19,144 bases of DNA from RGIG6291 sp964602275 (GTDB lineage: Bacteria; Bacillota; Clostridia; TANB77; UBA1234). The notes below the pieces were generated by a model. It made no database searches, had not been told where the DNA came from, and saw nothing but the letters and a program-made list of their open reading frames with translations. The position numbers and the translations under genes are program-made. The DNA is taken from assembly GCA_964602275.1 (NCBI GenBank), contig CAZRQF010000020.1, positions 1 to 19,144 on the forward strand, written 5' to 3'. Shown one piece after another: positions 13,590-19,144 of the stretch (the first letter of the stretch is position 1; every line of letters begins with the position of its first letter).

Positions 13590-14276
13590 ATGAAAAATAA
13601 AAAGGTTATTTTTATAAGTATTATTGTCTTGGCAATAGTAGCAGTATTCATATTATTTACTGGTGGTGTAAGAACTGATGTATATTTAAAAGATTTTAGT
13701 GTTGATGAAGCAAACAATCAAATAGTTATTAAAGTAAGCATTTCTAGTAGTACAGGATATGTACGAAAAATGAAACAAACAAGTGGTAGTACAAACTATT
13801 ATTATACTTTTTATTCGACTTTTGGTATTAATTCTAAATTAGGTGCGAAAGATACTTTTGAAATTCAACTTGACAATAATGTAGATGAAATATATTTTTA
13901 TACTGGTCAAAAAGGTTATAAAAAAGTATTAGAAAAAAATGAACAAGGTGAATGGAAAAGGACTTATGTTCAAAATGATGTTTATCAACATATTTCAAGT
14001 CTTGCAAAAAATGAATATGCCTCAACTGAAATATTAGTAAAATTTGATGGTGTATTATATGGAAAGTCAAATGCTATAATTGACTATGCTAAAGAATTAG
14101 ATACACAAAAAATTGGAACTATTAACAAGTTAATTGATAAAGAACTTGTACCAAAACTAGATAATGAAACTAACACAGAAGAATTATTGTTTGCCGAAGT
14201 CTATAATAAAACAGAAGATAGTATTGTTTTATTGTACGATAACGAATATGTATTATTTGGTAAAATTAGCGAATAA
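13590..14276 (+). CDS. Membrane-anchored protein of unknown function
   Basis: 228 residues; I do not recognise the family. An N-terminal transmembrane helix (about residues 7-24, VIFISIIVLAIVAVFILF) is followed by an extracytoplasmic part that begins with a beta-rich domain (about 28-110): TDVYLKDFSVDEANNQIVIK, then a Ser/Tyr-rich turn region (STGYVRKMKQTSGSTNYYYT) and IYFYTGQKGYKKVLEK. A second, more helical part (about 130-228) includes YASTEILVKFDGVLYGKSNA and ends YVLFGKISE. No catalytic motif is visible. GTGAGG precedes the ATG. It has its own promoter and is followed 38 bp later by an acetyltransferase gene, so the two may form a small operon. Confidence 0.75.
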   Translation: MKNKKVIFISIIVLAIVAVFILFTGGVRTDVYLKDFSVDEANNQIVIKVSISSSTGYVRKMKQTSGSTNYYYTFYSTFGINSKLGAKDTFEIQLDNNVDEIYFYTGQKGYKKVLEKNEQGEWKRTYVQNDVYQHISSLAKNEYASTEILVKFDGVLYGKSNAIIDYAKELDTQKIGTINKLIDKELVPKLDNETNTEELLFAEVYNKTEDSIVLLYDNEYVLFGKISE

Positions 14277-14314
14277 CAAATTACAATTAGTATTTTTGTA
14301 TGGAGGAAAGATTT

Positions 14315-14863
14315 ATGACAGAAGAAGAAAAGATGTTAGCAGGTAAATTATATAATTCAAATGATAGTCAATTAGTAGAAAAATTGATAAATGCTAAAAA
14401 ACAATGTAATAAATACAATAATTTAGCATTTGAAGATATGGAACAAGGAAAAGAAATAATAAAAAAATTATTTAATAAAACAGGTAATAATTTTTCAATA
14501 ATGCCAAATTTTTATTGCGATTATGGATTTAATATAGAAATAGGAGAAAATTTTTATTCAAACCATAATTTAGTTGTATTAGATGCAAACAAAGTGATCT
14601 TTGGAGAAAATGTGCAAATTGGACCGAATTGTGGATTTTATACATCAGGACATCCGTTAGAAAAAGAAACAAGAAGAAAAGTTGAATTTGCAAAACCTAT
14701 AACAATAGGAAATGATGTATGGATTGGTGGAAATGTATGTGTTTTGCCTGGTGTTACAATAGGAGATAATACTGTAATTGGTGCAGGAAGTGTGGTAACA
14801 AAAGATATACCATCAAATGTTCTTGCAGTAGGAAATCCTTGTAAAGTTATAAAAGAACTATAA
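14315..14863 (+). CDS. Maltose/galactoside O-acetyltransferase family protein
   Basis: 182 residues of the LacA/Maa/NodL group, which moves an acetyl group from acetyl-CoA to a sugar hydroxyl. The N-terminal Mac domain (MTEEEKMLAGKLYNSNDSQL) is followed by a left-handed beta-helix of hexapeptide repeats, with IGENFYSNHNLVVLDANKV, the catalytic histidine region YTSGHPLEKETRR, and the C-terminal IGNDVWIGGNVCVLPGVTIG, GAGSVVTKDIPSNVLAVGNP. The size is normal for the family. The ATG at 14315 follows TGGAGGAAAG; the in-frame ATG at 14300 overlaps that ribosome site. The true acceptor sugar cannot be read from sequence; nearby polysaccharide genes make an envelope role possible, but a terminator separates them. 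Confidence 0.9.
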   Translation: MTEEEKMLAGKLYNSNDSQLVEKLINAKKQCNKYNNLAFEDMEQGKEIIKKLFNKTGNNFSIMPNFYCDYGFNIEIGENFYSNHNLVVLDANKVIFGENVQIGPNCGFYTSGHPLEKETRRKVEFAKPITIGNDVWIGGNVCVLPGVTIGDNTVIGAGSVVTKDIPSNVLAVGNPCKVIKEL

Positions 14864-14933
14864 CGATAAATTACAATTTGGCGAGAAAAGTATCATATAC
14901 TGAAAATTAAATAAAATATAAATAATGTATTAT

Positions 14934-14965
14934 AAAATGCGTGAATTTTTTCACGCATTTTTGTA
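14934..14965 (+). terminator. Strong terminator after the acetyltransferase gene
   Basis: AAAATGCGTGAA (14934-14945) and TTCACGCATTTT (14950-14961) form a perfect 12-bp stem with a four-T loop and trailing T. Read on the minus strand it also has a T-run, so it could work in both directions. Confidence 0.9.
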
Positions 14966-14990
14966 GTAATTATGCCAGAGTTTTTTTAGC

Positions 14991-15017
14991 TTGATTTGTT
15001 GCTTTTTATGATACAAT
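14991..15017 (+). promoter_or_regulatory. Possible promoter of the polysaccharide operon
   Basis: TTGATT (14991-14996) and TACAAT (15012-15017) with a 15-bp spacer, shorter than ideal. It is the best candidate between the terminator at 14965 and the murJ start at 15053, leaving a leader of about 30 bases. Confidence 0.4.
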
Positions 15018-15052
15018 ATGAGATACTATTTTCTGAAGAATGTGAGGTTAAT

Positions 15053-16595
15053 ATGAAAAAAACAAACGATATGAAGAAGACTTTTAGCATTATTTTTGTT
15101 ATAACTCTTGTTGTAAAAGTGTTAGGTTTACTTAGAGATATTGTCTTTGCAAAGTTTTATGGTACTGGCTATGTAGCAACTGCTTTTTTTGCCTCTATTA
15201 GAATTCCGACACAGCTTATTGACATAATCTTAAGTTCTGCTATTGTTTCTGTTTTTGTGCCGGTGTTTAATGAAGTCTTAAAGAAAGACGGCGAAGAAAA
15301 GGCAAATGCTTTTTCGAGTAATTTTGTAAATATTGTTGCTTTAATTTCTACGGTAATATCTATACTTGGCATTGTTTTTGCACCACAAGTAGTAGATATA
15401 CTAGCAGGTGGCTTTGATGCAAAAACATATGGATTAACGGTTGAACTAATTAGAATAACTTTCCCAATGGTTATATTTACAGCAATTGCGTTTTCTTTTG
15501 TTGGTTATTTGCAGTCGCATAATGAGTTTAATGTGCCTGCTATGATAAGCGGAATTTCAAACATTGTTATAATATTGTTTTTGTTATTCTTTAGAGAAAG
15601 ATTTGATATACATGGTGTTGCAGCTTGTATGACTTTTGCGTGGCTTTTACAAGTTGTAATTCAAATTCCGTTTGTAAAAAAATACGGATATAAGTTTAAT
15701 GCTAAAATAAATTTTAAAGATGATAATATAAAAAAAGTTTTTAAGTTGGCAGTGCCGATATTGGTAAGTACCGCAGTTTTACCTATAAATAACTTGGTTG
15801 CAACTAGACTTGCCTCAAATTTGGAAAATAGTCCTGTTGCCACGATGGAATATGCGTATAAGTTATATGTAGTTATATCAGGAGTATTTACATATGCAAT
15901 AGGAAATATAGTTTTTCCTAGTATGGCAAGAGCGAGTGCTGAGAATAATCAAGAAGAATACATTGCACTATTGCATAAGGCTTTGAAGATGATGAGCTTT
16001 TTATTAATACCGCTTACAATAGGAATTGCAATATATAGTAAAGATATAATTAAGGTTATATATGAAAGAGGAGAGTTTACTGAAACTTCAACAATTATGA
16101 CTGCTTCTGTATTAATGTATTATTGCTTGCGGAATACTTGGAAGTGGCTTTGTAGAAGTTCTTAATAAGTCTTTCTATGCAAAACAAGATACGAAATCTC
16201 CGCTTCTAATTGGAGGAATAATTATAGTAATCAATTTGCTATTTAGCATAATTTTAAGTAACTTTATGGGTGTAAATGGTTTAGCATTGTCAACGGCAAT
16301 TACTACAACAATAAATGCAGTAATACTTTTATGCACGGCAAATCGCAAAGAAAAAAAGATTGTAACAAAAGAGCTTATAACTAGTCTATTAAAAATGTTA
16401 CTTTCTGCATTTGTGATGGGAATAGTAGTGTATCTTGCAAATAGCTATTTAAGTTTAATAATTGCAAATACATGGATTGGTAATGTAGTTAGAATGATTA
16501 TTGGAGCTATTATAGGAGTAGTAGTTTATTATATACTTACATTGATATTTAATGTAAATGAACTAAATTTGTTTAAACTAGGAGGAAAAAATTGA
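15053..16595 (+). pseudogene. murJ: MurJ/MviN-family lipid flippase, interrupted by a one-base frameshift
   Basis: MurJ flips undecaprenyl-linked cell-wall precursors across the membrane; relatives serve polysaccharide export. The first frame (15053-16165) gives the N-terminal and middle transmembrane helices with the family start VKVLGLLRDIVFAKFYGTGY and YERGEFTETSTIMTASVLMYY. At about 16123-16130 the frame shifts by +1. Removing one base there restores YYCLGILGSGFVEVLNKSFY, the expected 'Y..G......vLnrsFYA' region, and the reading continues to 16595, for about 513 residues, the normal length. As written, the first frame ends in CLRNTWKWLCRSS and lacks the last four or so helices. No other change is seen, so a sequencing or assembly error is as likely as real inactivation. 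GTGAGG precedes the ATG at 15053. The stop overlaps the next gene's TTG. Confidence 0.85.
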
Positions 16596-18019
16596 ACATA
16601 ATAAAAGATAGTTTTGTTTTTCAATTTATTAATATGTTGATTACAAAATTTGAAGATATGATAAAAAATAGTTGGATATATTCTTTGCTTACTAAAAATG
16701 CTACAAGTAGTAATCGAGAAGGCTTCTTATCTAAAGTGTTATATGCTGTTATAGATTTTGTAAGAAAAATATTTAATATGTTAAAGTTGAATGTCGTTTT
16801 TAAAGATAGTATATTTGCTAAAACGGAAATATGGATAGGTCTTACTATTGCATTAGCACCTATACTTTCAACTATGCAGGTGTTGTTATTAGTGCTGTTT
16901 TCTACGGTGTCTTTTATGATAAAAGTATGTTTAAATCCAGATTTTAAATTTACATATACACCTTTAAATGGCATAGTTATAGTATTTATTTTAATGTATA
17001 TTTTGGCAAGTATAATTTCTTTAGATATGATTAGTAGCGTAAAAATAGCGATGTTAGTTTCGGCTTTTACCATATTTTATTTTGTTATAGTAAATTCTAT
17101 CCAAAATAAAAAACAACTTAAAATTATGCTAAACATTTTCGTAATTGCAGGTGGAATAGTATCGGTTTATGGAATATATCAATATCTATTTGCAGGTTCT
17201 TTTGCTTCATCTTCTTTTGTTGATAAAGAGATGTTTCAAGATATTAAGACGAGAGTAAATGGAACTTTTGATAATCCAAATGTACTTGGAGAGTATTTGC
17301 TATTTGTAATTCCAATCGTGGCAAGTTTGTTCATATCTAGTAAAGGCTGGCTAAATAAAATCTTTTATTTAGGTGTAGGCGGAGTAACTGCAATATGTTT
17401 AGCACTTACATATTCAAGAGGTTGCTATTTGGGCTTGTTGCTTGCACTTGCCGTATTTGTGCTATTAATAAGCTTAAAATGGATTGTTGCATTTTTACTA
17501 GGCGTTATGGTTGCACCAGCGTTTTTGCCACAATCAATTATTAATAGATTTTCAAGCATAGGAAATATGTCGGATAGTTCAACATCATATAGAGTGTCAA
17601 TTTGGAAAGGTGCTATTGATATGATTAAAGATTATTGGTATAGACCTATAGGTCAAGGAACGGTGGCTTTTAATAGTATTTATCCGCTATATTCATATAG
17701 TGGAGTTGGTGCACAGCATACGCACAATTTATTTTTGCAGTTATTAATTGAAACCGGAATTTTGGGAATGCTTTCTTTTCTTGGCGTAATATATAAATTC
17801 TTTCAAAATGTTTTTTGTGGATTGAAAAATACGAAAGATAAATTTTATAGATATTGCTTTATTGGATTTGCATCAGGTATGATAGGATTTTTACTACAAA
17901 GTATGTTTGACAATACATGGTATAATAACAAGATTATATTAATCTTTTGGATTTTTATAGCTTTATCGTCAGTGGTACGAAATCTTTCTAATGTGGAGGT
18001 AGGCAATGAAAAAAACTAA
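16592..18019 (+). CDS. O-antigen ligase/polymerase-like membrane protein
   Basis: 475 residues with about ten or more transmembrane helices. The core region, NPNVLGEYLLFVIPIVASLF to LALTYSRGCYLGLLLALAVF, fits the Wzy_C/O-antigen ligase family (PF04932), including the SRG-x-x-LG motif, and the later loop with GQGTVAFNSIYPLYSYSGVG and AQHTHNLFLQLLIETGILGM is the typical large outer loop with a conserved His region. These proteins join or polymerise lipid-linked oligosaccharides at the outer face of the membrane. The start is a TTG, at 6 bases from GGAGG (16581-16585), overlapping the murJ stop codon by four bases (TTGA), which indicates translational coupling. The 3' end overlaps the glycosyltransferase gene by 14 bases. 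The sugar is not known. Confidence 0.85.
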   Translation: MNIIKDSFVFQFINMLITKFEDMIKNSWIYSLLTKNATSSNREGFLSKVLYAVIDFVRKIFNMLKLNVVFKDSIFAKTEIWIGLTIALAPILSTMQVLLLVLFSTVSFMIKVCLNPDFKFTYTPLNGIVIVFILMYILASIISLDMISSVKIAMLVSAFTIFYFVIVNSIQNKKQLKIMLNIFVIAGGIVSVYGIYQYLFAGSFASSSFVDKEMFQDIKTRVNGTFDNPNVLGEYLLFVIPIVASLFISSKGWLNKIFYLGVGGVTAICLALTYSRGCYLGLLLALAVFVLLISLKWIVAFLLGVMVAPAFLPQSIINRFSSIGNMSDSSTSYRVSIWKGAIDMIKDYWYRPIGQGTVAFNSIYPLYSYSGVGAQHTHNLFLQLLIETGILGMLSFLGVIYKFFQNVFCGLKNTKDKFYRYCFIGFASGMIGFLLQSMFDNTWYNNKIILIFWIFIALSSVVRNLSNVEVGNEKN

Positions 18020-19142
18020 AATACTTAATATAATTAGTGATACAAATATTGGCGGTGCAGGCAAGTGTGTAATTACATATTGTAATAATTATAATAAAGA
18101 AAAATATGAGATAGTTGTAGCTATGCCTAAAAACAGTCTTTTAAAACCTGAAATTGAAAAAGCAGGAGTAAAGGTTATAGAGCTTGAAGGATTAAAAGAT
18201 AAGTCACTAGATTTAAAGGCAATAAAAATAATTAGAAACATTATAAAAAAAGAAAAACCAGATGTTGTGCATACGCATGCGAGTTTATCCGCAAGAATTG
18301 CAGCAAGACAAGTGAAAGATTGCAAGATAGTTTATACAAGGCATTGTGACTTTCCAATTAGTAAAGTTTATAGTTATAAGATAATTAGGTACCTAAATGG
18401 AAAAATAAATGGTAGCTTAACTGATAAAGTAATAGCAACTTCTGATATGGCGAAAGAAAACTTGATAAAACAAGGAATAAATGAAAATATAATCACTACT
18501 ATTTTAAATGGTGTAAACGAAATGCCCGAAATAGCTGAAAATGAGAAACAAAAAATAAGGGAAAAATACTCTATAAAACCTAACGAAATAGTTGTTGGAT
18601 ATTTAGCACGAATTGAGGAGTTAAAAGGACATAAGTATTTTATAGAGGCTGCTAAAATAATTTCGGATAGATTTCAAGGGAAATATAAATTTTTAATAAT
18701 GGGAAGCGGTTCGTATGAAGAAGAGGCTAAAAAGCTAGTAAAGGACTTAGATTTAGAAAATGTAGTTATATTTACAGGTTTTATTAGTAAGGTATACGAA
18801 ATGCTAAATATTGTTGATGTACAAATTAATGCTTCTTATTTATCAGAAACTACTAATCTATCACTATTAGAGGGTATGAGCTTAGGCATTCCAACAGTTG
18901 CAACTAAGTGTGGAGGAACTCCTAAAATGATTTTAGAAGGTCAAAATGGTCTTTTGGTAGAAAAGGCGGATGCGAAAAGTTTGGCAGATGGAATTATCAA
19001 TATAACAAATGATAATGAAAAATATCAATACATGAAAAAAAGAAGTAAAGAAATATATAATGAAAGATACACGGCAAAAGTATATGCCGAGAATATTGAA
19101 AAAGTATACGAAAGTTTGGTGAATGATAATGAAAATAATTAA
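18006..19142 (+). CDS. Glycosyltransferase family 4 (GT-B fold)
   Basis: A 378-residue, complete cytoplasmic GT4 enzyme that moves a sugar from a nucleotide donor to a lipid-linked or polysaccharide acceptor. Seen: the N-terminal IGGAGKCVITYCNNYNKEKY with its glycine-rich loop, PDVVHTHASLSARIAARQ (acceptor-side domain), VVGYLARIEELKGHKYFIEA (the start of the donor domain), and EGMSLGIPTVATKCGGTPKM near residues 289-308 with the E-x7-E type donor site region in ETTNLSLLEG just before it. ATG at 18006 follows GGAGGTAGGC. It overlaps the O-antigen-ligase-like gene upstream, so it belongs to the same envelope polysaccharide operon. Donor and acceptor cannot be assigned. Confidence 0.9.
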   Translation: MKKTKILNIISDTNIGGAGKCVITYCNNYNKEKYEIVVAMPKNSLLKPEIEKAGVKVIELEGLKDKSLDLKAIKIIRNIIKKEKPDVVHTHASLSARIAARQVKDCKIVYTRHCDFPISKVYSYKIIRYLNGKINGSLTDKVIATSDMAKENLIKQGINENIITTILNGVNEMPEIAENEKQKIREKYSIKPNEIVVGYLARIEELKGHKYFIEAAKIISDRFQGKYKFLIMGSGSYEEEAKKLVKDLDLENVVIFTGFISKVYEMLNIVDVQINASYLSETTNLSLLEGMSLGIPTVATKCGGTPKMILEGQNGLLVEKADAKSLADGIINITNDNEKYQYMKKRSKEIYNERYTAKVYAENIEKVYESLVNDNENN

Positions 19143-19144
19143 AG
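19129..19144 (+). CDS. Probable start of the next operon gene (partial)
   Basis: An ATG at 19129 opens MKIIK, overlapping the end of the glycosyltransferase gene, with a weak GGTGA upstream at 19118-19122. Such starts are common for glycosyltransferases in tightly packed polysaccharide operons. Only five codons are in the window, so its identity cannot be judged. Confidence 0.35.

Noticed and set aside
14164..14346. A 60-codon open frame across the end of the unknown gene and the start of the acetyltransferase gene
   Set aside because: It overlaps two better supported genes in another frame and has no ribosome site of its own.
16120..16165. Programmed ribosomal frameshift in murJ
   Set aside because: There is no slippery heptamer or A/T homopolymer at the junction, and MurJ proteins are not known to use recoding; an indel or sequence error is simpler.
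1..19144. CRISPR arrays, tRNA or rRNA genes, transposases, phage genes
   Set aside because: No regularly spaced repeats, cloverleaf-like segments, rRNA-like tracts or transposase or integrase motifs were found on reading both strands by eye; weak or degenerate copies could have been missed.

Overview
The window is strongly AT-rich and, apart from one inferred antisense RNA, carries its genes on the + strand with strong AGGAGG ribosome sites, sigma-A type promoters and hairpin/T-run terminators. The gene content (rny, ymdB, spoVS, recA, recX, scpA, gerW, a prepilin-like surface protein) and codon use (AGA arginine, A/T third bases) point to a spore-forming, low-GC Bacillota, most likely an uncultured gut-type member of Clostridia. 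The genus cannot be fixed from the sequence alone.

Layout. 1-1690: a short intergenic GC-rich repeat, then a prepilin-like protein whose C-terminal lectin-like segment has clearly different codon use. 1879-3810: a membrane-anchored beta-propeller protein (COG4880 type). 3811-6902: a structured intergenic region, then rny (RNase Y), ymdB and spoVS, an order also known from Bacillus. 7004-8575: an orphan solute-binding protein. 8604-11849: recA under a clear LexA box, recX, a purine nucleoside phosphorylase and scpA. 11855-12352: a DUF2953-like gene whose start codon lies inside a hairpin; scpB, expected beside scpA, is absent.

12402-12729 holds what I consider the main discovery: a compact type I toxin-antitoxin candidate of Fst/par architecture. 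It comprises a 30-residue hydrophobic peptide, two convergent promoters with matching -10 boxes, two RNAs that begin with the same 11-base sequence, a shared terminator, and an internal stem that can hide the toxin ribosome site.

12815-13400: gerW (ytfJ) with a forespore sigma-F/G type promoter and an unusual cysteine-rich tail. 13524-14863: an unknown membrane-anchored protein and a maltose-acetyltransferase-like enzyme. 15053-19144: an envelope polysaccharide operon with a MurJ-type flippase (interrupted by a one-base frameshift), an O-antigen-ligase/polymerase-like protein, a GT4 glycosyltransferase, and the probable first codons of another gene. These genes overlap or nearly abut and so are probably co-transcribed.

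As a whole the window mixes housekeeping functions (RNA decay, recombination, chromosome segregation, nucleoside salvage), sporulation genes and surface functions. No rRNA, tRNA, CRISPR array or transposase was seen.
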